From assembly GCA_964392615.1 (NCBI GenBank), contig CAYMRB010000087.1, positions 1-26,859 on the forward strand: a stretch of 26,859 nt of DNA. The letters run 5' to 3'. The notes below the pieces were generated by a model. It ran no database searches. It saw nothing but the letters and a program-made list of their open reading frames with translations, and was not told the DNA's origin. Position numbers and translations under genes: made by a program. Below, piece by piece: positions 5,943 to 14,826 of the stretch. Origin of the DNA: CAYMRB01 sp964392615. Its GTDB lineage: Bacteria > Planctomycetota > UBA8108. Numbering within the stretch: the stretch's first letter is position 1; every line of letters starts with the position of its first letter.

Positions 5943-7916
5943 ATGAGACGACAATCGAGACTACTGATCGCCGCGGCGTTGACGGCGATTCTTCCGCTGA
6001 CGATGACGTCTGCGCTGCGCGCCGGCGGGTCGAAGGAAGAGACGAAGAAGCTCATCGAGGTCCTGCAGTCGGACAAGGGCATCTTCGACAAGGCGAAAGC
6101 CTGTCAGCGACTCGCGGTCGTCGGTACGGTCGATGCCGTTCCGGTGCTCGCCGGACTGCTGGGGAACAAGGAGCTCGCGCACTACGCGCGCTTCGGTCTC
6201 GAGCCGATTCCGGATCCGTCTGTCGACGACGTGCTGCGCGCCGCGCTCGGGAAGCTCGAGGGCGACCTGAAGATCGGCGTCATCAACTCGATCGGCATGC
6301 GCCGAGACGTCAAGGCGCAGGACGCGCTTCTGGGTCTCTTGCGCTCCGACCACAAGGAGATGGCCCTGGCGGCGGCGGCGGCGCTCGGTCGCATCGGCAC
6401 GCCGGAGGCCGCTGCGGCGCTGCAGGCCGCGCTCGCGAAGAACGCGAAGGCGCTCGGCCGACGGCTCGGCGAGGCCGCGATCGTCTGCGGCGAGGTCCTC
6501 GGTGCGGCCGGCAAGCGCGATGCTGCCGTCACGACGTTCGCGGCGGTGCGCAAATCCGCGTTGCCGACGCCTATTCGAGCGGCGGCGATGCGCGGCGAAG
6601 TGCTGGTCCAAGGCGTCGACGGCATGGCGCTTCTCCTCGAGACGATTCGCGGCGGCGATGCCGTGATGCACAAGGTCGCCTACGGCGTCGCGCGAGAGCT
6701 GCCGGGCAAGGATGTGACCGCCGCGCTGGTCGCGGCGATCGAAGGCCTGCCGCAAGAGAAGCAGGCGCAGATCCTGCGCGCGCTGGCCGATCGCGGCGAT
6801 CCGGAGGCCGTTCCCGGCGTGCTGAAGTTGGCCGACGAGGGACCGACGATGTCACGCGTCGCAGCGATCCGCGCGCTCGAGAAGCTCGGCGATGCGTCAG
6901 CAGTGCCGCGGCTGGCCTGGGCGGCCATCGGCGAGGACGCGAAGGTCGCGGAAGCGGCGCTCGCGACGCTCGCGGAGATGGGCGGCGAGGATGTCGACGG
7001 CGCGACGCTCGCGCTGCTCGATATCGCTGTACGCATGGGTCGAGGGGAACAAGGCGCGCCATTCCTCCGCGCCATGGTCGATGTCGTCGGAAGCCGCAAG
7101 ATGGCATCGTCCGTCCGTCTGCTCCGCACCGCTGCCGATCTGGGCAACGAGACCGTGCGGCTCGCCGCGATTCGCGCGCTCGGCACGACCGTCGGGCTCG
7201 ACGATTTCGGCGCGCTGGTCGAGCGTCTGGCCGCGGCGCAGAACGACGCGGAAACGGCAGCGGTGCGCGATGCCCTCGGCATGGCGAGCCGCCGCATGCC
7301 GAGCCCGGCCGCGTGCTCGCAAGCGCTCGCCGCCGCGATGAAGGGAGCGCCGGCGAAGGCGAAGGCCGAGCTGCTCGGCGTCTTCAGCGCGGTCGGTGGT
7401 CCGGAGGCGATCAATGTCGTTGCCGGCAGCGCTGGCGACTCGGAGGCGGGCGTGCGCCACGCGGCGCTCGCGGCGCTCGGCAACTGGCCGCGCGAGGACG
7501 CGGTCTTCAAGCTGCTCGAAATCGTGCCGAAGCTCGAGAATACGACCGATCGGACGAAGGCGTACCAGTCGTTCCAGGACATCGTCAAACGTCTCGGCTT
7601 CGACAAGAACCGCCGCATCGGCTCGTGCGTCACGGCGATCGAGATCGCCAAGACGGACGACGAGCGCAAGATCGCCATCGGTGCCCTCGCCGGCATCCCC
7701 GCTCCGAAGACGCTCAACGTCCTCAAGCCGCATCTGAAGAGCGCGACGCTCGGAGAGGCGGCGGCGGCGGCCTCGGTGACGATCTGCGAGCGGCTCATCC
7801 GCACGAAGCAGCGCGGCGCCGTCGGGCCGGCGATGAAGAACGTGCTCGCGGCGACGAAGAACCCGGATCTCGTCCGCCGGGCAAAGAGCTTGGCGAAGCA
7901 GGCGGCCAGCAACTGA
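5943..7916 (+). CDS. Secreted HEAT-repeat (PBS-lyase-like) protein
   Basis: The product has 657 residues. The ATG at 5943 is chosen because a signal peptide follows directly (MRRQSRLLIAAALTAILP... ending LRAGG); in-frame starts up to 51 bases upstream would only add a charged leader. No strong ribosome site is visible. The remainder is a chain of short two-helix units with patterns such as AAAALGRIGTPEAAAAL, AIRALEKLGDASAVPRL and AALAALGNWPREDAVFKLL, which mark HEAT repeats of the PBS-lyase type. Such solenoids bind other proteins rather than catalyse. The Ala, Gly and Lys content is high and no enzyme domain or haem motif is visible. Its closeness to the oxidoreductase suggests a partner role in the periplasm or a surface compartment; this is inference. 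Confidence 0.8.
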   Translation: MRRQSRLLIAAALTAILPLTMTSALRAGGSKEETKKLIEVLQSDKGIFDKAKACQRLAVVGTVDAVPVLAGLLGNKELAHYARFGLEPIPDPSVDDVLRAALGKLEGDLKIGVINSIGMRRDVKAQDALLGLLRSDHKEMALAAAAALGRIGTPEAAAALQAALAKNAKALGRRLGEAAIVCGEVLGAAGKRDAAVTTFAAVRKSALPTPIRAAAMRGEVLVQGVDGMALLLETIRGGDAVMHKVAYGVARELPGKDVTAALVAAIEGLPQEKQAQILRALADRGDPEAVPGVLKLADEGPTMSRVAAIRALEKLGDASAVPRLAWAAIGEDAKVAEAALATLAEMGGEDVDGATLALLDIAVRMGRGEQGAPFLRAMVDVVGSRKMASSVRLLRTAADLGNETVRLAAIRALGTTVGLDDFGALVERLAAAQNDAETAAVRDALGMASRRMPSPAACSQALAAAMKGAPAKAKAELLGVFSAVGGPEAINVVAGSAGDSEAGVRHAALAALGNWPREDAVFKLLEIVPKLENTTDRTKAYQSFQDIVKRLGFDKNRRIGSCVTAIEIAKTDDERKIAIGALAGIPAPKTLNVLKPHLKSATLGEAAAAASVTICERLIRTKQRGAVGPAMKNVLAATKNPDLVRRAKSLAKQAASN

Positions 7917-7924
7917 CGGTTTGT

Positions 7925-7950
7925 GCCACGGCGGCTGGCGCCGCCGTGGC
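7925..7950 (+). terminator. Perfect 11-bp stem hairpin after the HEAT gene
   Basis: GCCACGGCGGC (7925-7935) pairs exactly with GCCGCCGTGGC (7940-7950) across a TGGC loop. It starts nine bases after the HEAT gene stop, so it probably marks the end of the oxidoreductase-HEAT transcript. There is no downstream T-run, so it is not a textbook intrinsic terminator. The rest of 7951-8204 holds only a small GCCGCC-TTT-GGCGGC hairpin (7979-7993) and no promoter I can defend. Confidence 0.55.
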
Positions 7951-8214
7951 GCGAAAACTCGTCATCAGGAAGAGAGGAGCCGCCTTTGGCGGCAAGACAG
8001 GGGTTTCCTCGTTCGCAGCGGCGTACCCGGTGTTTGCCCGCAGCGGGGCTTCTAGCGCGTACGGTTCAGCCGTCACATCACTCTCGGTCCGGGCTTCCAC
8101 GCCCCTCAAGAGGGGAGGCGGCAGGTGGGAGCTCGAGGAGCACGCCCGTCGGCCTCCAGGCTGCTAACTCGCACGACGGTCGCTGAGACCTTGACGAGAC
8201 CCTCGGAGGATCCC

Positions 8215-10524
8215 ATGTCGAGCCCTCGCACCCGCATCACGACCCATCTTCGCACCCTCCTCTCGATCGCGCTCCTCCTCGCCAGCGCCCGCCTCGGCGC
8301 TGCCGAGTTCTGGGTCGCGCTCGACGGAGCGGACACGAATGCCGGCACGAAGGACGCTCCGTTCGCGACGCTCACCCGTGCTCGCGGCGCGGTGCGCGCG
8401 TTGAAGCGGTCCGCATCGCTGCCGGACGGTGGCGTGACCGTATGGATTCGCGGCGGAGCCTACCGTCTTACCACGACGCTGACGCTCGGCCCGGAGGACT
8501 CCGGCACCAGCGACTCGCCGATCACGTACCGCGCGGCCCCCGGCGCAACGGTCGTCTTCGACGGCAGCCGTCCGATCGATGCGACGGCGTTGCGCAAAGT
8601 CGAGTCGGCCTCGACACTCGCGCGGCTGTGCCCCCCCGCGCGCGGGAACGTGCTGCAGGCCGTCGTCGAGGACGAAGCCCTCGTTCACGCGCTGTCGAGC
8701 TCGGGCACGCTGCTGAGCATGAACGGCCGCATGATGCAGCTCGCGCGATTTCCGAACGTCGGCTACTGCCACATCGCGAAGATCGTCGACAAGGGTGCCG
8801 TCTACGCACACGGCCGCACGAAGGGCCCCGTGCCGCAGTACAGCATGGAGAAGCCCATCGGCGGCGTGTTCGCGATCGTCGAGCCGCCGTCGGGCGATTG
8901 GGAGGCCGAGTTCGAACGCGTGCAGAAGGCGGCGGTCACCGGATACCTCTCGTACGATTGGTACCGCGAGGGACACCGCATCGCCCGCATTCGCGACGGC
9001 GAGATCCAGCTCCTCGAGTACAGCCGCTACGGCGTGCTGAGCCGCGAGAAGATCCCGCGGCGACTGGTCGTGCGCAATCTGCTGTGCGAGCTCGACCAGC
9101 CGGGCGAGTGGTACTTCGACGCAACGAAGCGGACGCTCTTCCTGTGGCCGTTCGAGCCGATCGATGCCGACACGCGCCTGGGCTCATGGGCCGGACCGTC
9201 GTTTGCGCACCTGAAGGGCGTATCGCACACGACGATCCGCGACGTCACGGTGCAGTGCACGGCTTCCGGTGGCGCGTTGATCGTCGTCGAAGGCGGATCG
9301 GACAACCTGATCGCCGGCTGCACGCTGCGCAACTCCGCACGCACCGGCGTCGTGCTGACGGGCGGTGAGCGCAACGGCGTCGTCGGGTGCGACCTCTACG
9401 ACCTCGGCGGCCACTTGACGCTGGACGGCGGCGACTTGCGGACGCTGCGGTCCGCCGGCAATTACGCGCGCAACAACCACTTCACGCAGCTCGAATCGCG
9501 CGACTTCTACGGGCGTGTGCGGATTCGCGGCGTCGGCAATCTGTTCCAGAACAACCTGCTGCACAACTTCGTCGGCCAACCGATCACGCTCGGCGGCAAC
9601 GACCACGTCATCGAGCGCAACGAGATCTTCAACGTCGGCATCGAAGAGGGCGATGGCGGCGCGATCTACTCGGGCGCGCAGATGTGGAGCTACGGCAACG
9701 TCTTCCGCCACAACTTCCTGCACCACTTGATGTGCGTGCCGCAGGCTCACCCGCGCGGCGGGATCTACCCCGACGATCTCGACGCGGGCGACACCATCGT
9801 CGAGAACGTGTTCTTCAAGGCGGCCCACCGCGCCGTGCTGCTCAACGGCGGCGCGGCCAATGTCGCGACGCACAATCTCTTCGTCGACGGACACATCGGC
9901 ATCTACAGCACCGAGGCCTGGTCGCGGGGAATGATCGAAGCCGCGCCGAAGTACGACTCGGGCGAGCTCAAGCGCGGCGACAAGAACGACCACGTCTGGC
10001 GCACCGAGCGCGTCGTCGGCGAGCAGGGCTGGAATCGCCCGCCGTGGAGCACGCGATACCCGCTGTTTCAGAAGGTGATGAACCAGCCGGTGCGCCGCTA
10101 CTACCCGATCGAGTGCACGGTGTCGCACAATCTGTTCTGCGGCAATCACCAGAACACCGCGTTTCGGCGCAGCTGGGGCGAAAAGCAGCTCGGGCGCATC
10201 GACGACGTCGACTATATCGACGCGGTCGGCAATCGAAACGTGCCGCGCGACAGCTTCGTTGACCCGGCGAGCCTCGACTTCCGCTTTCGCGACGGCAAGC
10301 GGCCCGAGGGATTCCCGGAGATCCCGTTCGCGCGCATCGGGCTGTACGTCGACGAGTACCGCAGGCATGCGCCTGACGCTGCCGACTATCGACGTGCGAT
10401 AAGGGCCAAGTGGGATAGCCGCAAGAGCTACGACAAAGCGGCGGAGTACGACCCGAAGACCGTGACGCAGCTCCTGTACTTCAACACGGGGAAGCTGTTG
10501 GTGTCGGGTGACCGGTCGGAGTAG
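8215..10524 (+). CDS. Secreted right-handed parallel beta-helix protein
   Basis: The product has 769 residues. GGAGGA lies four bases before the ATG, and a signal peptide follows (about residues 1-30, ending LGAAE). Mature residues begin EFWVALDGADTNAG followed by DAPFATLTRARGAVRALK, the entry motif of secreted beta-helix proteins. A cap-like region (about 80-330) includes DSGTSDSPITYRAAPGATV. Right-handed helix rungs follow from about 338 to 600: TTIRDVTV, NLIAGCTLRNS, NGVVGCDLYDL, HVIERNEIFNVG, YGNVFRHNFLHHL. The N-x-I/F-x-x-N ladders are typical. Related proteins are polysaccharide lyases, epimerases or glycosidases, but I cannot identify catalytic residues. It could be an enzyme acting on glycans or a binding protein. 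It follows the HEAT gene by about 300 bases and is probably transcribed separately. Confidence 0.85.
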   Translation: MSSPRTRITTHLRTLLSIALLLASARLGAAEFWVALDGADTNAGTKDAPFATLTRARGAVRALKRSASLPDGGVTVWIRGGAYRLTTTLTLGPEDSGTSDSPITYRAAPGATVVFDGSRPIDATALRKVESASTLARLCPPARGNVLQAVVEDEALVHALSSSGTLLSMNGRMMQLARFPNVGYCHIAKIVDKGAVYAHGRTKGPVPQYSMEKPIGGVFAIVEPPSGDWEAEFERVQKAAVTGYLSYDWYREGHRIARIRDGEIQLLEYSRYGVLSREKIPRRLVVRNLLCELDQPGEWYFDATKRTLFLWPFEPIDADTRLGSWAGPSFAHLKGVSHTTIRDVTVQCTASGGALIVVEGGSDNLIAGCTLRNSARTGVVLTGGERNGVVGCDLYDLGGHLTLDGGDLRTLRSAGNYARNNHFTQLESRDFYGRVRIRGVGNLFQNNLLHNFVGQPITLGGNDHVIERNEIFNVGIEEGDGGAIYSGAQMWSYGNVFRHNFLHHLMCVPQAHPRGGIYPDDLDAGDTIVENVFFKAAHRAVLLNGGAANVATHNLFVDGHIGIYSTEAWSRGMIEAAPKYDSGELKRGDKNDHVWRTERVVGEQGWNRPPWSTRYPLFQKVMNQPVRRYYPIECTVSHNLFCGNHQNTAFRRSWGEKQLGRIDDVDYIDAVGNRNVPRDSFVDPASLDFRFRDGKRPEGFPEIPFARIGLYVDEYRRHAPDAADYRRAIRAKWDSRKSYDKAAEYDPKTVTQLLYFNTGKLLVSGDRSE

Positions 10525-10576
10525 CCTGGCGGCTCGCCGTTCTGAAAGTTCCGGCCCCGGCTTCAGACGCAAGAGA

Positions 10577-12316
10577 GTGACAGCTCCCCGCACCCCGCCA
10601 CTGTGCTCGTTGCCTCGCGCCCGAGCCCGCTCGCCGAGCGTTCGATTCCCACTCGTTCTGTTCGCGCTGATCGCCGCGCACGCGCGCGCGCAGGACGAGC
10701 TGGACGACGCCGCGTCGGTCTTCGGACTCGATCGCGTCGTCGAAGTGCACATTCGAATCGAACCGCAAGAATGGGCTGAGATGCAGCCCGACGAGGACGC
10801 GAGCTTCAACGAGCTCTCCGTTCTGCTGGCGTTCGAGGACGTGCTGGACGACGCCATGGAGGGGCGACACTTCCGCGGAGAGGGGGCCGCGCGGCCCGGT
10901 CTGGGCGGCTACCTCGGGATCGACCACCGCTACGGCAAGGCCGATGTCACGATCGACGGCGAGACCATCGCGGGCGTCGGGCTGCGCTACAAGGGCAATG
11001 GGACGTTCATCGAAGGCCGCATGAGGAATACGCGGCTGCCGCTCAAGATCGACTTCAAGGAGTTCGACGAAACGCTGGAGTTCCGCGGGCTCACGAAAAT
11101 CAACCTGCACAACAGCGTCGCCGATCCGTCGATGCTGCGAGAGGCGCTGTCGTACGAGCTGTTCCGCGAGGCCGGCGTCCACTGCTCGCAGGTCGGCTTC
11201 GCGAAGGTCAGCCTGACCGTGACAGGCGAGTCGGAGCAGAAGCCTCTCGGCCTCTACACCGTCGTGGAACAGGTGAACGAGCGGTTTCTCGCCGACCGCT
11301 TCGGTTCGACCGACGGGCTGCTCATGAAGCCGAGCTCGTTCGGCGTGTTTCTCTACTTCGGTACGGACTGGGCCGAATACGAGAAGGCCTACGTCCCGAA
11401 AACGGATCCTCGTCCGGAGCAACAAGAGCGCGTCATCGAGTTCGCCAGACTGCTGCACGAGGCGGACGATCCGACGTTCGACTCGCGGGTCGACGAGTAC
11501 CTCGACACGGATCAGTTCCTGCGCTTCGTGGCGGTGAACGTCCTGCTCAGCAATCTGGACAGCTTCCTGGGTGCGACGCAGAACTACTACGTCTATCTCG
11601 AGCCGACCTCGAACAGGTTCCAGTTCCTCCCTTGGGACATGGATCACTCGTTCGGCGCGTTTCCGCTACTCGGCACGCCGCAGTCGCGCTGCGAGCTGAG
11701 CATCGACCATCCGGGTGGAGAGAAGAACACGCTGATCGAGCGCGTCCTGGGGATACCCCGCCATCGAGAGACCTACCGCGCGTACCTCGCCGAGTACCTC
11801 GACACGATCTTCGCTCAGGAGAAGATGCGACAGCAGATCTCCGATGCCGCGGACTTCGTGCGTCGGCATATCTCGATCAACGGGGCCGACGCGCTGACGC
11901 GATTCGAGAGGGCTGTCGCGGACGGTCCGTCAGAGCACGAGCCTCACGTGTTGAAGGTGTTCGTGCGCAAGCGTCGCGCGTCGGTGCAAGGACAGCTCGA
12001 CGGCCTGTCGGACGGCGAGATCTTGTTCGGGGACATGAAGCGGCTGCCCGTCCGGAGGATCATCGGCCTCGCCATCGCGTTCGGAGCAGGCCTGCTTCTC
12101 AACCTCGTGGGATGGGTGTGGAGCCTCGTGGCCGGTTTCCGAGGCAGTGTCGGCTGGGGCCTGCTGAATCTGTTCCTGTATCCGATCGCACCGATGGTCT
12201 ACGGCTTCTCGATCCGCAAGGATCTCGGTCGGCGTTCGGCCATCCTGGCCCTGCTCAACACGGCGTGCGGCGTGGCGTGGCTCGTCACCGTCATCGTGAC
12301 CGTCCGGGCGCTGTAG
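10577..12316 (+). CDS. CotH-family protein kinase-like protein with a three-helix membrane tail
   Basis: About 579 residues from a GTG at 10577; an alternative GTG at 10508 would overlap the upstream gene by 17 bases. Neither has a clear ribosome site. An Arg-rich n-region and hydrophobic core (FPLVLFALIAAHARAQ) form a signal peptide. The CotH domain covers most of the protein: VEVHIRIEPQEWAEM, then VGLRYKGNGTF, LPLKIDFKEF, GLTKINLHNSVADPSMLREALSYELFREAGV, YTVVEQVNERFL, and the WDMDHSFGAF motif with the metal-binding Asp residues. CotH proteins are atypical kinases that phosphorylate secreted or spore-coat proteins. Unusually, three predicted transmembrane helices end the protein (about nt 12060-12310), so the kinase-like part is held at a membrane. 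The 3' end overlaps the convergent sialidase gene by 26 bases. Confidence 0.8.
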   Translation: MTAPRTPPLCSLPRARARSPSVRFPLVLFALIAAHARAQDELDDAASVFGLDRVVEVHIRIEPQEWAEMQPDEDASFNELSVLLAFEDVLDDAMEGRHFRGEGAARPGLGGYLGIDHRYGKADVTIDGETIAGVGLRYKGNGTFIEGRMRNTRLPLKIDFKEFDETLEFRGLTKINLHNSVADPSMLREALSYELFREAGVHCSQVGFAKVSLTVTGESEQKPLGLYTVVEQVNERFLADRFGSTDGLLMKPSSFGVFLYFGTDWAEYEKAYVPKTDPRPEQQERVIEFARLLHEADDPTFDSRVDEYLDTDQFLRFVAVNVLLSNLDSFLGATQNYYVYLEPTSNRFQFLPWDMDHSFGAFPLLGTPQSRCELSIDHPGGEKNTLIERVLGIPRHRETYRAYLAEYLDTIFAQEKMRQQISDAADFVRRHISINGADALTRFERAVADGPSEHEPHVLKVFVRKRRASVQGQLDGLSDGEILFGDMKRLPVRRIIGLAIAFGAGLLLNLVGWVWSLVAGFRGSVGWGLLNLFLYPIAPMVYGFSIRKDLGRRSAILALLNTACGVAWLVTVIVTVRAL

Positions 12317-14645
12317 CAGGGACACTGGCCCCCTCCATGACCCACGCGAGGTTGAACCGCGCCAGCCAGTCCTTCCCCGCGAGCAGGTAGATCATGCCCG
12401 CGCTCGGCGTTCCGTCGCGACCGATCGCCAGCCACGTGTAGTTGCCCGGCCCCTTGCGGACCAAACGGTGCGTCGGCCACGTCTCGCCGCCGTCGAAGCT
12501 GACCCACACCGTGATGTCCTCGCGGATATCGCGACGCCCCGGCGAGCTGAAGATCAACACGTCACGATCGTCGTAGCGCAAGCGGGCGAGCGCGGCCTTG
12601 CAGCCGTAGACGTCGGGAGGACCGTCGAAGAGCTCGTCGTCCTCGTGCTCGCCCTGCCACGTTTCACCGCCGTCGTGACTGAAGGCGATGCGCCGGTTGC
12701 CGCCGCGGAAATGCGTGCGGGAGTTGTGGTAGATGCGACCGTCGCTCAACTCGACGAGCCCTGACTCGCCCGTACCGCCCAGAGGGAAAGGCGCGCTCGG
12801 CGTCCACGTCTTGCCGCCGTCGTCGCTGTAGAGCGCGTTGGCGTAGTGCTGGCCGAAGAACTTGCGGTTCTTGCCCTTGTTCAAGTAGCCGACCATGACG
12901 CGTGTCGGCATCAGCAGGCGACCCTTCTTCGCGCCGTAGCGCAGCGTGACGCCGGGATCGGACGAGCACATCGTCGCGCTCAGCCACCCGTTCACGTCCG
13001 GCCGAATGACGATGTCCTCCCGCTTCCACGTCTTGCCGTGATCCCGGCTGCGGAACAGGACCTGCGCCGGCTTCAAGCTCGACGTGAACAGCATGATGTC
13101 GCCCGTGTTCTCGTCGACGGTCACGTTGCCGAGGTCGCCCCACCCGACCTGCGGTCCGCGGTACCTGCCGTCGTCCGACATGTCGCCGTCGATGCGCACC
13201 AGCTCGCCGATCACGATGGGGTCTCCCCACGTCGCGCCGCCATCCTCGCTGCGCTTGACCTCGAGAACGCGCCGATCGAGCTGATCCTCGAACAGCAAGA
13301 CGGTGCCGTCGAGCGCCACCGCGACGGTGCCAACGCGGACCTCCTCGTCACGCACCTCGAAGAAGGTCGGCCGTTTGCTCTTCGCGTCGAGCGGATCGGT
13401 ATTCTCGAAGACCTCGTATCCGTCCGGCGCGCCGTCGCCGTCGGAGTCGCGACGCCGTGGATCCGTCCTCGGCTCGGCGATCTCGTCTCCGTCCGAGAGG
13501 CCGTCACCGTCGGTGTCGGCTCGCAGCGGATCCGTTCGCAACGTATCGACTTCGACGCCGTCCGCCAGTCCGTCGCCGTCGGTGTCGATCCGATCGAGAG
13601 CCGTCCGCAGACGGCACTCGCGCAGATTGCTCAGCCCATCGCCGTCCGGGTCGGCCGCCGCGTCGGCGGGATCGGTCGGATCGAGGAACCCGTGACGGCC
13701 CTCGAAGCCGTCGAGCATGCCGTCGCCGTCGGAGTCCTTCGGCACCACGGGCTTCACGAAGCTGCCCTCGAGGCCGTACTTCTCCTGCAAGTACCAGCCG
13801 ACGACGTTGAGCTCGTTCTTCGTCGCATCGTCCGTGCCGTCGTTCGCCAGCAGTCTGTCGTAGACGAGGATCTCGGCGACCCGCCCGCCGAAGTACCACT
13901 CCGAGCCCGGCTCGCCCGGCGCGTCGAGAAGACCGTGCCCGCCGATTTGCACGTACTTCACCGGTTGTAGCGCGCGAGTGGAGCCGTCTCGGATCTCGAC
14001 CTTCTGATCGACCCCGTCGACGAACATGCGGATGCTCGAACGAGGCTTGTCGAACGCCACGGTGAGCACACGGAAACGATCATCCAGCGGCGGCTCGCGG
14101 GTCTGCAGCCTCTCGACGTTGCCGTCCCCGCCGTTGTGCACGCAGAACCAAGCGTCGCGGTTGCGTCCGCGTCGAATGCCCACGCCGCCGCGGCCCGTCT
14201 TGAAGTCCGCGTTCGGACCGAGCGTCAGGAGCGACGTCGCCTCGACCTTCTCCCACCGCACGACGAGGAAACACGTCGCGCGGTTGAGGTCGAACTCCGA
14301 GCCGACCTTGCCGAGGAGCGACTCGGTCACCGTGAAGTCGCTGCGACCGCGGCCAGCGAACTCGATCGCCGGCAGACCGCCCAACTCGGGCACGCTGGCG
14401 ATGAGCTCCGGCCGCGTCGCTCGATCGGGTCGGTCGTTCGCGACGTCGTTGCCGTGCGTCGATTGATCCTCCCAGCGCTTCACGTCGCGCGCGGTGCCGC
14501 CGTGGCCCGAGTTGTCCTCGGTCGTCACGCCGGCGTCCGCGCGGAGCCAGAGCCGTAGCCCTTCGACATCTCCCGGGCTCTGGGCGTAGACGGCGGCGAC
14601 AGGAAACAGCAGGACGACGACGATCGCTGCGGAAGGGCTGGTCAT
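12291..14645 (-). CDS. Secreted sialidase-like (BNR/Asp-box) protein with LamG-like and TSP3 domains
   Basis: The product has 784 residues from an ATG at 14645, with GGAGAG just upstream and a signal peptide ending VYAQS. Residues about 25-290 form a LamG-like jelly roll (LRLWLRADAGV, then WEDQSTHGNDV, FGGRVAEILVYDRLL). Residues 304-424 hold five DxDGDG calcium-binding loops of thrombospondin type 3 kind. Residues about 425-770 form a sialidase-like propeller with five Asp boxes at 466, 533, 607, 656 and 716 (S-x-D-x-G-x-T-W). A Tyr in GNYTWLAIGRDG (Y736) sits where the GH33 nucleophile is expected, a Glu in TGESGLVEL (E627) where its partner lies, and Arg residues at 648-652 may bind the carboxylate. 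It probably removes terminal sialic acid or a similar sugar outside the cell; other BNR-fold hydrolases remain possible. Confidence 0.85.
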   Translation of the reverse strand: MTSPSAAIVVVLLFPVAAVYAQSPGDVEGLRLWLRADAGVTTEDNSGHGGTARDVKRWEDQSTHGNDVANDRPDRATRPELIASVPELGGLPAIEFAGRGRSDFTVTESLLGKVGSEFDLNRATCFLVVRWEKVEATSLLTLGPNADFKTGRGGVGIRRGRNRDAWFCVHNGGDGNVERLQTREPPLDDRFRVLTVAFDKPRSSIRMFVDGVDQKVEIRDGSTRALQPVKYVQIGGHGLLDAPGEPGSEWYFGGRVAEILVYDRLLANDGTDDATKNELNVVGWYLQEKYGLEGSFVKPVVPKDSDGDGMLDGFEGRHGFLDPTDPADAAADPDGDGLSNLRECRLRTALDRIDTDGDGLADGVEVDTLRTDPLRADTDGDGLSDGDEIAEPRTDPRRRDSDGDGAPDGYEVFENTDPLDAKSKRPTFFEVRDEEVRVGTVAVALDGTVLLFEDQLDRRVLEVKRSEDGGATWGDPIVIGELVRIDGDMSDDGRYRGPQVGWGDLGNVTVDENTGDIMLFTSSLKPAQVLFRSRDHGKTWKREDIVIRPDVNGWLSATMCSSDPGVTLRYGAKKGRLLMPTRVMVGYLNKGKNRKFFGQHYANALYSDDGGKTWTPSAPFPLGGTGESGLVELSDGRIYHNSRTHFRGGNRRIAFSHDGGETWQGEHEDDELFDGPPDVYGCKAALARLRYDDRDVLIFSSPGRRDIREDITVWVSFDGGETWPTHRLVRKGPGNYTWLAIGRDGTPSAGMIYLLAGKDWLARFNLAWVMEGASVPATAPGRSR
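13374..13736 (-). repeat. Thrombospondin type 3 calcium-binding repeats within the sialidase gene
   Basis: Encodes residues 304-424 with loops DSDGDGMLDG, DPDGDGLSN, DTDGDGLADG, DTDGDGLSDG and DSDGDGAPDG, separated by 18-29 residues and joined by T-D-P linkers. The DNA is visibly periodic, but it is a coding repeat. Calcium would stiffen the linker between the LamG-like and propeller domains. Confidence 0.85.
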
Positions 14646-14668
14646 GGGCTCTCCTCGCCTATCGGGCT

Positions 14669-14728
14669 ATCGAATCCGCGCTACACCGTAACAGTTCCGC
14701 CGCTGCACCGGGAATTCCCGGATTCGAT
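14669..14728. promoter_or_regulatory. Nested palindromes in the divergent sialidase / giant-protein promoter region
   Basis: A perfect 14-bp palindrome CCGGGAATTCCCGG (14708-14721) lies within a perfect 10-bp inverted repeat, ATCGAATCCG (14669-14678) and CGGATTCGAT (14719-14728). Both sit in the 181-bp region between the divergent genes, where promoters are expected. Palindromes like these are typical of dimeric regulator sites. No clear -10/-35 pair was identified. Confidence 0.45.
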
Positions 14729-14813
14729 GTAACGCTCGGAGGCCTCGCAACACCGTGTCCTCGCGAGACGGCTTCCGCGGGGAGCCGCGCTGGAACAGAC
14801 GGTCTTCGATTTC

Positions 14814-14819
14814 AAGGAG
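14814..14819 (+). promoter_or_regulatory. Ribosome binding site of the first giant protein
   Basis: AAGGAG lies seven bases before the ATG at 14827. The open frame begins earlier, but this site and the signal peptide fix the start here. Confidence 0.65.
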
Positions 14820-14826
14820 TGGTGCG

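Noticed and set aside
13374..13736. Periodic DNA that could suggest a CRISPR or tandem repeat array
   Set aside because: The periodicity is explained by DxDGDG calcium loops in the sialidase reading frame; units vary in sequence and spacing.
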